Shown piece by piece: positions 7,290 through 16,352 of a stretch of DNA of 64,000 bases. The stretch's first letter is position 1; every line of letters begins with the position of its first letter. A program made the translations under genes and the position numbers. The notes under the pieces were generated by a model, which did no database searches, was not told where the DNA came from, and saw only the letters and a list, made by a program, of their open reading frames with translations. The stretch is from Bradyrhizobium huanghuaihaiense (lineage in GTDB: Bacteria; Pseudomonadota; Alphaproteobacteria; Rhizobiales; Xanthobacteraceae): contig NZ_VLLA01000015.1 in NCBI RefSeq assembly GCF_007830635.1, positions 1 to 64,000 of the forward strand. The letters run 5' to 3'.

Positions 7290-9052
7290 AGGTCGCGCTT
7301 GCGACTAAAGCCCCATTCGATTCCACCGCCGTCCTTCACGACACCGGTGACGTGTTGGCCGAGCCTCTTTTCGAGTTCGCGGGACCAAGGCACGAGCTGG
7401 AAACCGAGCCCATTATCGATATGGCGAAGCGTCCCGAGGTGAGCGTCAGCCTGGCGATACGTTCCCGCCACATGCTCCCCGGAGGCGGCATTCACGCGAG
7501 GCAGGCCGGTGCCGACCGAGACCTTTGCTGCCACCTCGTCCAGTTCGCGTCGACGCAACGTGTCCAGGAGATCGTGCTGCAGGATGATGCGTTGGCCCTG
7601 CCGCCGGGCCAGGCCCTGCTGGATCAGATGCTCGGTACGGGCCTCCATGGCGTCGCGGGTCTCGCGGCCAAATCCACCCATGGCGAGCGGTATCGGGTCG
7701 CGTTCGACGAGCCTGTAGTCGAGCCAGGTTGCTCCTTTAGCCGTCACCTGCCCACCGAGATCGAGGTCGGAACGGGTCGCTAGCACCACGGTCGGTCGCG
7801 GATCGCCGGCTTGACCCAAGCGTCGGACCTCGACGATACCGCCGACCGGCGGTGCATGTTCGAAAGCCTCGAGCCCTCAAAAGCACACATGGTGCGCCCG
7901 TCCGTCTGTTCCGTCGATCAGAGCATAGGCCTCGCCGGTCAGTTCGTCATGCAGTCCACGGTCGACAAGTCGTCCGACAATCTGGAATGTCGGCTGGCCG
8001 CCCTCGATAATGAAGTCGGCAACGCCGCGAGCTTCTCCGCGCTCGGCAAAGGCGCGGTGCACTGTCTCGATGATGTCAGCGCGCATACCGAGGTCGCGCA
8101 AGCTGCGCTCGGCCTCGAGTCCGACCATCCATTCCTCTGGCGCGGCGGGTGCGGCGAGGCCCATCTTCTCCAGGTGTTGAAGACGACCGACCATCAGGCG
8201 CCGGATCTCGGGATCGGACTTACCGGGATTCTCCGGGCGAAGATCGATCGAGCCTGTCTCATCGGCCATCAGCCGGATCTCTCGGTCGAGCCGCGTCCAT
8301 CGTTCCGCCGTGACTTCCCTCTCGAGCGAATTGCGGATCTCGTGCTCCGGCTTTGGACCGAGTTCGATGGCGACCAGTTCCTCGGCGCGTCAGCGCAGGC
8401 CTTGGCTGATGTAGTCGCGGGAGATCACGAGATCCGCTCCTTCCTCATCTACTCCCCGAACGAGAAGACGAACGTGAGGGTTGTCGGTGTTCCAATGATC
8501 GACAGCCACCCAATCGAGGCGCGTACCAAGGTCGATTTCCATCTGTCTGGCGAGATCGCGGGTAAAGGCCTTCAGGTCGGTCATGTCGCCGGCGTCCTCG
8601 GGTGAGACGATGAACCTGAATGATGCCGGTCGTCCTTGCAGCGTTCTGCGAAAGCTGCGCTATCGGTGCGGCCACCGGCGGCATCGAACATCTCTCCGCT
8701 CGCCGCTCCGGGTCACGCCGTCACGCTTCAGATATAAAATGTGGGTCGTCAGCGGCGCTGAGCGAAAGGCTCGCCCTGTGTGACGAACCACGCGTGCCTT
8801 CACCACAACGCGGCGTGTCGGGCTGAACAATCTGGCGCGGCTAAAGGACAGCCTGCCGCGGCCAAACGTCGAGCGCCCATAGGCTGCAGCACGCCTGCCA
8901 GCTGCGGCCTGCCCCGAGGTGTGTCCTGCTTTCTTCGCGGCCCGCAGCACCTGGTTGATGAAGCTCTTCGGCTTCGGCGCGCGGGTACTGCGGATGCGTC
9001 CAGGCCGAATACGCAGATCGCTGTCGCCCACGCTCACGGCAAGGCCTGCCAA
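7290..9052 (-). pseudogene. Conjugative relaxase (DUF3363/RlxS type), broken and truncated
   Basis: A relaxase nicks the transfer origin of a mobile element. The remnant runs from the start at 9052 with RIRPGRIRSTRAPKPKSF and QVLRAAKKAGH, through the metal-binding stretch DHWNTDNPHVRLLVRGVDEE, to the DUF3363 part with QVTAKGATWLDYRLVERDP, EHLIQQGLARRQGQRIIL and GLGFQLVPWSRELEKRLGQH. One frame is used throughout, but it has an in-frame TGA near 8389 (before RAEELVAIELG), a TGA near 7876 (before GLEAFEHAPP), and a short excursion into other frames between about 8690 and 8590 caused by two compensating indels. The last two His of the usual three-His site are reduced to one (HVRLLV, where HVHLLV is usual). 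The 3' end is lost at the IstA fragment. It cannot encode an active relaxase. Confidence 0.85.
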
Positions 9053-9584
9053 CGATCAAAATCGCACATGGTGCCGAAGACGCCTTTGATTCCATTGGTC
9101 AAAATGCAAAGCGCGGCACGCGCCCCGACTGACCGGCACGCCAGAACCCAAGCCATGCCAATGGCTTGCGGTTCGACCGGCGAGCCCCTTTTATCTCGCC
9201 TTCCTAATCGGGCATGCAAAGTCAATCCACGTCTACGCTTTTCTGCGACTTTCTGCACTTCAAACATCACGCACTCCTTGCAACAACAACGCACACACCT
9301 CACCAAAGCCGCGACCGCGGTTTGCATTCTCCAGGCGGGGTCCATGCGTTCCTTCGCGTTCAGCACTATGGCCGCCGCATGCTCTTCATCAGGTTCGTAA
9401 ACAGGGCTGTCCAAGCAGTCTGGCGCTCTCATCACGTAGGACGGAAGCAGGCAAGAAATAGGGGACATTCCCCGTTTCGCGGCCCGCCAGGGGACGCTCA
9501 CCGCGCGCGCGGATCTCTAATTGTTGCTCCTTCTCAGCATGCCGGCTGCAGCACCAGCGCTCATCCTCCGTGATCCAACAGAAG
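9053..9584. other. Gap between relaxase and IS110 remnants
   Basis: A minus-strand frame of 155 codons (9034-9501) is open but resembles no conjugation protein I know, including the DUF736 protein often found beside this relaxase type. I support no feature. Confidence 0.45.
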
Positions 9585-10648
9585 TTACTGCGCAGGCTTT
9601 AAGCGCAATCGTTGCGTGACCTTGGCACCGAAGCCGACGTGGAAGTCGGTCTCATTGACCCACATCCTGTGCAGAATGCTCGCAAGCTTGCGTGCAGCCG
9701 CGACGCCGCGCACAACATGCTCGACCGCTTGGCGATCCGCAGGCCCCAAGCCCGCAAGGCCGACCATTTCCTGACCCGCAGCAACAAGCTAGCGGCCGCC
9801 TCGCAGAGCGCTTAGCGAACTGCGACGTCGCCCTGTTTGGTAATTCGGCCTTCGAAGTCGATGGACGTTCCAGACTGGTGTCGCCTTGGCGTCAGACCAA
9901 AATGCGCGCCGACTGTCCGAGATCGCGCAAACCGGAGAGGGTCATCGACACCAACCTTGAACGAAAGAGCCGCAACGGGACCGACGCCGGGTACGGTCAT
10001 CAGCCGACGACAAATCGTATCATGTTGGACCACCTGCAGGAGTACCTTATGCAATCGTTCGTAACCCTCGAAGATCGCTCGCCGTACGTCCAACATGGCC
10101 TCGATCATCACGGAGAATACCGGATCGCTGTGCTCGATGAGCTCGCGGACCTGCGCTTCGTATCCTCCGCGGCCGACCGCTCCAACCATCAGACCGTAAG
10201 CCCTCAGCGTGCCACGAATGTGGTTCTCGAGGTCGATCAGCTTGCGCTTGAGCAGCTTCCTGTTCGCCAGCAGCGAGCGCATTTTCTGCATCTCGATGTT
10301 CTTGACATGGACGGCGCGATACCAGCCCAGCCGCATCATCTGCGCGATGCCGCGCGCATCGTTGCGGTCGGTCTTATTGCGCATTGTCGAAAGCGAAACG
10401 CGCATATGGCGCGCTTCTACGACAATCATCGGAAGTCCAGCTGGTTGCAATTCGCGATACAGCCAGAAGCCTAGCGATGACGCCTCGACCCCCACTCTAT
10501 CGAGGCGATCCGCGCAGCCCTCTACAGCGGAGCGGATCGCCTCTGGCTCCGTGCTGACCTTGACTTCGCGAACCGTGAGACCCTCGCCATCAACGATGCA
10601 AACGCTGGTTTCTTCAAGGCCGACGTCCAGTCCAACGTACAGTTTCAT
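9585..10648 (-). pseudogene. IS110-family transposase, broken
   Basis: The N-terminal RuvC-like DEDD domain starts at the ATG at 10648 (MKLYVGLDVGLEETSVCIVD) and includes RNKTDRNDARGIAQMMRLGW. The C-terminal part has MTVPGVGPVAALSFKVGVDD and GLTPRRHQSGTSIDFEGRI. A TAA after GDVAVR (9812 region) interrupts the frame before ALCEAAASLLL. A frameshift near 9690 then separates that from the real ending KLASILHRMWVNETDF and GFGAKVTQRLRL. No inverted repeats are expected for this family. The transposase is dead. Confidence 0.8.
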
Positions 10649-10847
10649 CGGAGCTCTCCCTTGTGGCAACGACCTTGCAAGTCGTTGCACCAGGCTCCAG
10701 ATTCGGCCACGACCGTCTTATCCCCGTGCATCGGTATCTCGAAGCCCGATTTGAAGAGCTGTCCTGCTGTCGTGCGTCCCCACCTCCATCGCCTTTCCGC
10801 ACATTCTTCTCCAGCGCACGCCAATGCTTGCGAGGTTGCGCATTCGG
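10649..10847. other. Gap between IS110 remnant and transglycosylase gene
   Basis: Nothing recognised. The left part probably belongs to the IS110 element's upstream end. Confidence 0.4.
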
Positions 10848-11570
10848 TCATCGCGGGCGTCCTGCATCAGATCTCGCGACGAACAACCCTGTTGCCTGTG
10901 GCACGATGGCCGAGATGTTGTGAACGGCAGCGGCCGTCGGAGCCCGGTTCGGCGGGCGCCCAGGCTGCAGCCGTGCATCGGTCTTCGAGCTTCCAGACCG
11001 CACAACGAAGAGCACCGCTGCCGATCGCTGCAGGTTCGCAACTGCCTCCGAACCTGTGATGTCGTCGCCGACCACTGGTCCAAGCTTGTCCAAATTGGCC
11101 TGGGTCTCAGCTGGCAATGGACGGCCGGCCAGATGCGTCTCGTAGCGAGCAGGTCCGGCGTTGTAGGCTGCAAGGAAGCCCGGTGAACCATACCGATCGT
11201 GCATTTCGCGAAGATACGCAGTACCCGCAAGAATATTGTCGCTGGGATCGTACGGATCGCTGCCGAGATGGTACCGCAGGTGCAGATCTGCCCAAGTCTC
11301 CGGCATGATCTGCATCAGCCCCATGTCGCCTTTCGGTGACTTGGCGCGCACGTCTCCAACGCTTTCGACGTCTATGACTGCGCGTATCCAGTGCACCGGG
11401 ACGCCGAAGCGACGCGAGGCCTCCTCGACGAAAGCCGCAAATGGATCGCCAGTTCGATAACTCGCCGTAGCCACCGCAGGTCGCATCCGGGCGACAGCAG
11501 TAGCGTTATTGACGGCCAGGACGAGGAACAGCGGCACGACAACGCGCAGGCTTCTCTCGAACAAGCACAA
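10848..11570 (-). CDS. Conjugation-type lytic transglycosylase (SLT domain)
   Basis: Cell-wall enzyme that opens peptidoglycan locally for a secretion or conjugation machine. The SLT domain is intact. It has the catalytic Glu in WIRAVIDVESVGD, the substrate-groove motif GLMQIMPETW, the NILAGTAYLREM segment and the FLAAYNAGPARYETHLAG block. The frame stays open far upstream, but the natural start is probably a TTG near 11570 or 11564, which gives a basic N-terminus followed by a hydrophobic signal (VVVPLFLVLAVNNATAVA). It follows the S26 peptidase in the same direction, as in the transfer clusters of alphaproteobacterial conjugative elements. The frame is intact although its partner relaxase is not. 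Confidence 0.75.
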   Translation of the reverse strand: MCLFERSLRVVVPLFLVLAVNNATAVARMRPAVATASYRTGDPFAAFVEEASRRFGVPVHWIRAVIDVESVGDVRAKSPKGDMGLMQIMPETWADLHLRYHLGSDPYDPSDNILAGTAYLREMHDRYGSPGFLAAYNAGPARYETHLAGRPLPAETQANLDKLGPVVGDDITGSEAVANLQRSAAVLFVVRSGSSKTDARLQPGRPPNRAPTAAAVHNISAIVPQATGLFVARSDAGRPR

Positions 11571-11743
11571 GCATGCCGCCGTGCGCGCGCCCGTCCAGGG
11601 TAAAGTCGCTTCGCGCCGGCCTTCCGGCCGCCCTGGACCGCCGCTGCGCGCGACGGCTGTGCGTTTGTTGGTCGGGACGGAGGAATGGTGCCGCACTCGG
11701 TCGAACAGAGGAATGGCAGATCGGACTCTCAACACGCGCACGA

Positions 11744-12256
11744 TCAGTCCTCCCAAGTCCACACAGGGAACGCTCGGCCAATCACGGCCGATGTCGGCAA
11801 GAACCCGAAATAGCGGCCATCCAGCGAGTTGGCGGACTGCCAGTTCATGACGAAGAATTCGCCCTCGCCGACGACGCGGCAGCCCTGCCATTTCGGGAGC
11901 GGTCGGCCGCGGTCATCGCGCTCCCGCGCTTGCCCCATTTCGATCGCGTCGACAGAAACTGTGAGCCCGTTTCGGCAGACGGTCTGCCCCGGAAGCGCCA
12001 GCACGCGCTTAAGCATCGGCACTCTGGCCGGCAGATAGCCGTTCAGGTCGAGGAAGCTTGCAAGCGGCTCCGGTGGCTGTACGGCGAGGAGTTCCGTGAC
12101 GAACAGGCTGTCAACCGGTCGCAAACGATAGAGGCCGAACGGTACGCTCTCGGATGCATTCCAGACGTAGAGCGGCGTGATCTCGAGAACGATAGGCGCG
12201 ATAAGAGCCGCGGCACCGCCGAGCATCGCGGTCAGCGTCTTGAACCTGCCGATCAT
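11744..12256 (-). CDS. TraF-type S26 signal peptidase of conjugation system
   Basis: 170-residue membrane-anchored serine protease; TraF proteins mature the conjugative pilin. After an N-terminal helix (AMLGGAAALIAPIVLEI) come the catalytic Ser in NASESVPFGLYRL and the catalytic Lys in VPMLKRVLALPG, then the C-terminal SLDGRYFGFLPTSAVIGRA box typical of S26C enzymes. The start was chosen at 12256 (MIGRFKTLTAML) because upstream residues are not conserved. The usual neighbours (transglycosylase, relaxase) follow on the same strand. The frame is intact. Confidence 0.8.
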   Translation of the reverse strand: MIGRFKTLTAMLGGAAALIAPIVLEITPLYVWNASESVPFGLYRLRPVDSLFVTELLAVQPPEPLASFLDLNGYLPARVPMLKRVLALPGQTVCRNGLTVSVDAIEMGQARERDDRGRPLPKWQGCRVVGEGEFFVMNWQSANSLDGRYFGFLPTSAVIGRAFPVWTWED

Positions 12257-12374
12257 CGCATGATCCTCTGCCGGTGAAGCCACGCCTGGTGGCCCACGGG
12301 GTGGCAGGAGCTTTGCGGCTCCCAGCACCCTGCGTATGGGTGTCGGAATTCGCGCGCACCTCGGCTCATCCCTA

Positions 12375-13047
12375 AGTCCGCTTGCCATTCGCGCGTTGCT
12401 CGTGCATTGCGCCGAACCCATAGACATCCCGCATGTCGAGGTCCGGGGTCGCGCCTCTCAACATCTTGCCGAAATTGCGATCTGCAATGACGATACCGTC
12501 CGCGTCGTGTTCGAGGGAACGATCACCGCATCCAAGTACATAAGGGCGCCAATCCCCGTTCCTGACGAACCTCTTGAAGGGCTGGTCAAGATCAAGGAGA
12601 CGCTTGTTTACGCGACCGAAGTCGACCCCCACCATCCAGGCAACTACACGCGCGCGGGTCTGGATGTGATCTTTCGACCGAACAGCGGGCAAGGTACGTG
12701 ACAAGGCAACGCATGCTGTATCGAAGAGCTTCTTCGGCAAGGATCGGCCCACGGTCGCCGAAGACGAGTTGCGCCGCGACGCCTGGAATGGGAGAATTGC
12801 CTCCATGCCGAGAATACATATCGGGGACGCTCGCTCGATGCTCCCGCATTCAATTCACTACAATGCGCGCGCGGAAGGACACAACAGCAAGAAAAAGCAG
12901 GAGCTGAAATACGCGCTCATCGTGTCTGTTACGGCGCGCCGCGTGACCGACCTCTACAATCGCATCGTGCGCCGTTACCGCGGAACGTTGGAAGCGCTCA
13001 TGCCTGTGATTGAAATCCCTGTGCGTGTCGAAAGCCAGGAGGAATAA
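12375..13047 (+). pseudogene. C-terminal remnant of S8 subtilase with accessory domain
   Basis: The protease core is missing. What remains begins at LSPLAIRALLVH, the last helix of a subtilisin domain, and continues with the accessory region: VRVVFEGTITASKYIRAPIPVP, LVKIKETLVYATEVDPHHPG, NYTRAGLDVIFRPN. After a frameshift near 12690 it resumes with SKSFFGKDRPTVAEDELRRD, IHYNARAEGHN, LKYALIVSVTARRVTDLYN and ends VIEIPVRVESQEE. This accessory layout belongs to S8 peptidases that usually pair with an AAA ATPase gene, a widespread and poorly understood two-gene module. The 5' cut lies just beside the traF start, so two mobile segments abut near 12300-12370. Confidence 0.7.
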
Positions 13048-13051
13048 CCTC

Positions 13052-13381
13052 GTGAGCTATTCGAAACGCGTCCTCTTCGGCAATGACCCGGAAGACGAGC
13101 CGGTGCGCGCTAAGCTTCAAGAGCAAGCCGAGGCCCTTCTAAGATCATTCACCTTCAAAATCCCGATGCGCCGCGAAAATCGCCTTCCTGGGCCCCACTG
13201 GGATTCCCGATGACCATTGGTACTGCAATGCGCCGTCGATGAATTGAGCATCGCGACGATCAAGGTCAACGATCAGTTGTGCGCACGCTCAGAAGCCGAG
13301 GCAAAGATCATCAAAAAGAGAGCTGAAGAGTTCTACAATGGCTTCCTCCAGGAAGACGTTCGGATACCCGCGAAGCTATAA
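13052..13381 (+). pseudogene. Small gene coupled to subtilase remnant, internal stop
   Basis: A GTG at 13052 lies five bases after the subtilase stop and has AGGAGG about eight bases upstream. The frame reads SYSKRVLFGNDPEDEPVRAK, LLRSFTFKIPMR, then TGA at 13211. The same frame then continues AVDELSIATIKVND, KIIKKRAEEFYNGFLQED to TAA at 13379. A different frame between 13150 and 13245 reads IAFLGPTGIPDDHWYCNAPS, so two indels may be involved. Family not recognised; the close coupling suggests it belonged to the subtilase module. Confidence 0.4.
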
Positions 13382-13561
13382 GTCGGCGTGATGCGTTAGC
13401 GATCAAGCGAGTCCATGCTGCGTCCTTGCTGCGTGGAGCCGCCGATACAAGTTGGTAGTCATTGAAATTGAACGGGAATTTTTGCGAACGATGCCGCGTC
13501 GGAATTCGTGGGACGGAATCGCAATTTTTGCGATGAAATAAGAGAATTTCAGAGGGTTTGG

Positions 13562-13613
13562 TGGTTGGGGCGGCAGGATTCGAACCTACGTCTGGTGGAA
13601 TCAAAATCGGCTG
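13562..13613 (-). pseudogene. 3' fragment of tRNA-Gln (TTG)
   Basis: The minus strand reads an anticodon loop TTTTGAT, then a T-arm GTAGGTTCGAATCCTGC and an acceptor end GCCCCAACCA. This matches the 3' half of an alphaproteobacterial tRNA-Gln with anticodon TTG. The anticodon stem no longer pairs (GCCGA against TCCAC), and the 5' half has no matching acceptor strand, so the gene is not functional. Such 3' pieces are typically left by tRNA-targeting integrases. Confidence 0.65.
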
Positions 13614-14111
13614 CGGCGGGCCTCGGCGCGAAACGATGATTTCTTCTCGGGCGCGGTCGCAACCATACCAGGTTCGCTCCAGGACCGACCTCCGTAAAAC
13701 TCGACGAACGCGATCGAATGCAAGACACGTGCAGGCTACCGTACCGACCGACAGCAAAAACTTCAGAAAACTTAGCCAATCCATCTCGTTCTCAACGACA
13801 ACCTTGGGGGAGCGAAGGTTGATATTCGATCCTCGCGAATAGACAAGGTGGTCAAACATTCAGATGGAAACCACCCCAAGGTGGCTGGGCAAATGTGCAT
13901 GGTTCACGGAGCCGACGATCAAGAGGGCCGACAGTTGCGGCGCGGTCGTGCCTGTAACAGCTTGGCGAGGCTCATTCGCTTCCCGAAAAAGATTGCCGGC
14001 GCTTCACATTATCGAGAGCCAGCCGAGCGAAAACTCGAAAAAACACCGTTTGAAAAACCGTTTTAGTTCGGCCGTCTCAAACGGTCTCTCTCGCTAAGGT
14101 CCTGATTTATA
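13614..14111. other. Gap of about 500 bases, nothing recognised
   Basis: Open frames on both strands here are not supported. No integrase gene, repeat or intact tRNA besides the neighbouring tRNA-Lys is visible. Confidence 0.5.
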
Positions 14112-14187
<76 letters not shown>

Positions 14188-14286
14188 GAAGGCCGGTCAA
14201 AGCCTTGCGAGGCCGGTCGTTTAGCAAAGCGATCCGGGTCTGGCAAGCGATGTGGCGCATGTTTTCCAAGGTTCTTCCACAGCCGC

Positions 14287-14320
14287 AAAAAAGCGAAAAG
14301 CCGCTGGATTCCAGCGGCTT
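14287..14320 (-). terminator. Rho-independent terminator of LTXXQ gene
   Basis: An 11-bp perfect stem (AAGCCGCTGGA / TCCAGCGGCTT, 14298-14320) is followed on the minus strand by TTCGCTTTTTTGC. It lies 48 bases past the stop of the LTXXQ gene. Confidence 0.8.
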
Positions 14321-14367
14321 CGCCAAGGCTGATCCAAGGTTAAATCCCTCGGAAAATACGGGGTGGC

Positions 14368-14976
14368 TCAGAGCCGGCCCTCGCGATCCCGGTCCGGGCC
14401 GCCGTCGCGGTCGAAGCGGTCCCGGTGGAAGTGCTCCATGCCCCTCTCCATCATCCGGTCCATGCCGCGTCCCATGAAGTGGTGGGGCGGGCCGTCCTCG
14501 CCGCCGCCGAACGGGCCGCGGTGACGGGTCAGCACGGCGAGGCGCCGCTTCTGGCCCTCGTCCAGGGTCTTGTAGAGCGGATCGGCGGCATCGGCGATCT
14601 TCTTCAGGGCAGCGGAACTGGCGCCCATGTCCTCGGCGCGCTGGCGCAGGCGGGCGATCGGATCGTCCGGCTTGTCGACATCCCTGTTTGCGTCACCTGG
14701 GCCTGCATTCATGCGCGCATTGGCGCGATCGATGCGCAGCTTGGCGAAGTCGCGCACGGCGGCCTCGACCGGCGGCCACAGCTTTTCCTGATCGGCATTG
14801 AGCTTCAGCCCGGCGTGGACGGCGGCGATCCGCGCGTCGACGAAGGCGGCGCGGTCTTCCGGGTTCATGCGGATGTGGCGGAAGTGCTCCATCCACGGGC
14901 GATGATACTGGGCATAGACCGCGCCCGAGCCGGCGATGCTGAGCGCGGCGATGGCGGCGATGGTGAACTTCTTCAT
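14368..14976 (-). CDS. LTXXQ (Spy/CpxP-like) periplasmic protein
   Basis: 202-residue exported protein. It has a signal peptide MKKFTIAAIAALSIAGSGAVYA. The mature part has HIRMNPEDRAAFVDARIAAV and LKLNADQEKLWPPVEAAVRD, then a second helical unit with DPLYKTLDEGQKRRLAVLTR. The paired LN-A-x-Q and LDEGQ segments are the LTXXQ motifs of the Spy/CpxP fold, whose members act as periplasmic chaperones or metal-stress proteins. The tail is very rich in His, Arg, Asp and Gly (GPPHHFMGRGMDRMMERGME), which may bind metals. The ATG at 14976 has AGGAGG six bases upstream, so the longer in-frame extension is rejected. Confidence 0.8.
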   Translation of the reverse strand: MKKFTIAAIAALSIAGSGAVYAQYHRPWMEHFRHIRMNPEDRAAFVDARIAAVHAGLKLNADQEKLWPPVEAAVRDFAKLRIDRANARMNAGPGDANRDVDKPDDPIARLRQRAEDMGASSAALKKIADAADPLYKTLDEGQKRRLAVLTRHRGPFGGGEDGPPHHFMGRGMDRMMERGMEHFHRDRFDRDGGPDRDREGRL

Positions 14977-15117
14977 CCGAACCTCCTCTGGAAGGATGCC
15001 CGCAAGGATGAGCGCGAGGAGGCTGACGCGCAACTTACAACTTGGACAGGGAGCGCGTTCTAACGGAGATGTAACTGCCGTGAATGTCCGTTCAGATGCA
15101 TACTGAAATGATTTGCA

Positions 15118-15151
15118 ACAGAAAGGGCTTCCGTGCCGACACGGAAGCCCT
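15118..15151 (-). terminator. Rho-independent terminator of dctP-like gene
   Basis: A 12-bp stem (AGGGCTTCCGTG / CACGGAAGCCCT, 15124-15151) with a four-base loop is followed on the minus strand by TTTCTGTTG. It lies about 40 bases past the stop of the TRAP binding-protein gene. Confidence 0.8.
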
Positions 15152-15188
15152 CTGTTCATGCATTATTTATCCGCGCGCCACGCGCGCG

Positions 15189-16205
15189 TCAGTTCGTCGT
15201 GCTCTTGGCTTCCTTCAGGAACTCGTCGATCAGCGGCTGGCCGACGCGGCCCGCGGCGTCCTTGTAGACCGGCTCCATCGCCTTGCGCATCGCCTCGTCC
15301 TGCGCGCCCGTGAGCTTGATGATCTCGCTCTTGCCGCTCTTCTTGATCTCGGCGAGCGCGTCGTCGTTCTCCTTCTGCGACTGCGCGTTGTTGAAGTCGG
15401 TCGCTTCCTTCATCGCCTTCGACAACTGGTCGCGGATGTCGGCCGGCAAATCGTCCCAGAACTTCTTGTTCACGATCACGACGTAGCCGATGTAACCGTG
15501 ATTGGTCTCGGTGATGTACTTCTGCACCTCGTGCATCTTCTGCGTATAGATGTTCGACCAGGTGTTCTCCTGCCCATCGACCACGCCGGTCTGCAGTGCC
15601 TGGTAGACCTCGCCGAAAGCCATCACCTGCGGCAGCGAGCCGAGCGTCTTGAACTGGGCCTGCAGCACGCGCGAGGACTGGATGCGGAACTTGACGCCCT
15701 GATAGTCGGCGGGCGCAATCAGCTTCTTGTTCGCGCTCATCTGCTTGAAGCCGTTGTCCCAATAGGCAAGGCCGGTGATGCCCTTGGGCTCGAGCTGCTT
15801 GAGCAGCCGCGCGCCGAGCGGGCCTTCCGTCACCTTCCGCAGCGTCTTCAGGTCGGGCAGGATGTAGGGCAGATCGAACACCTCGAACTCGCGGATGCCG
15901 AGCGGGCCGAACTTGGAGTTGGACGGCGCCAGCATCTGCACGCTGCCGAGCTGGAGCGCCTCGAGTTCTTCCTTGTCCTTGTACAGCGTCGAGTTCGGGT
16001 AGACCTCGACCTTGACCTTGCCGCCGGTGTACTTCTCGGCGAGCTCCTTGAACTTCTCCGACGCCTTGCCCTTCGGCGTGTCGGTGGCGACGACGTGGCT
16101 GAACTTGATGATGATCGGCGACTGCGCCAGTGCCGGCCCGGTCAGGCCAAAGTTCAGACCAAGTCCCAGGACCGCGATGGACGCGGCGATCGCGAAGGTG
16201 CGCAT
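15189..16205 (-). CDS. TRAP transporter substrate-binding protein (DctP family)
   Basis: 338-residue periplasmic protein that delivers an organic acid, or a similar carboxylated substrate, to a TRAP permease. It has a signal peptide (MRTFAIAASIAVLGLGLNFG, then ALAQ). The DctP fold shows as IIIKFSHVVATDTPKG, KVKVEVYPNSTLYKDKEELE, the substrate-carboxylate Arg region GVKFRIQSSRVL, FGEVYQALQTGVVDGQENT and DFNNAQSQKENDDALAEI. The start at 16205 follows the signal-peptide boundary. No dctQ or dctM membrane genes are next to it: a terminator follows, and leuA lies upstream. It is therefore an orphan that must use a permease encoded elsewhere. Confidence 0.85.
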   Translation of the reverse strand: MRTFAIAASIAVLGLGLNFGLTGPALAQSPIIIKFSHVVATDTPKGKASEKFKELAEKYTGGKVKVEVYPNSTLYKDKEELEALQLGSVQMLAPSNSKFGPLGIREFEVFDLPYILPDLKTLRKVTEGPLGARLLKQLEPKGITGLAYWDNGFKQMSANKKLIAPADYQGVKFRIQSSRVLQAQFKTLGSLPQVMAFGEVYQALQTGVVDGQENTWSNIYTQKMHEVQKYITETNHGYIGYVVIVNKKFWDDLPADIRDQLSKAMKEATDFNNAQSQKENDDALAEIKKSGKSEIIKLTGAQDEAMRKAMEPVYKDAAGRVGQPLIDEFLKEAKSTTN

Positions 16206-16352
16206 AGTCTCTCCCTGTTGTTTTTTGGGCCGCCCGGCGCGCAGGCGCGCCAATCCTTATGCCGGCAGCATCAATAGCGGCTGGGAGAGACAGCCGCTAT
16301 TGGCCCTTAGCAGGGCAGCTATTCATGATGAATGCCGCAAGCGCAGGTGCGC

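Noticed and set aside
7811..8605. 264-codon plus-strand frame opposite the relaxase remnant
   Set aside because: The minus strand has the recognisable relaxase; the long plus frame is its shadow, open because the remnant's stops lie on the other strand.
9034..9501. 155-codon minus-strand frame upstream of the relaxase
   Set aside because: Does not match DUF736 or other transfer proteins; Cys-rich stretch CVRCCCKEC looks accidental.
12372..12806. 144-codon minus-strand frame upstream of traF, in the place where DUF2840 is often found
   Set aside because: It does not resemble DUF2840, and the plus strand shows the subtilase remnant instead.
13311..13859. 182-codon minus-strand frame across the tRNA-Gln fragment
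   Set aside because: It reads through the tRNA remnant and the decayed small gene; no protein similarity.
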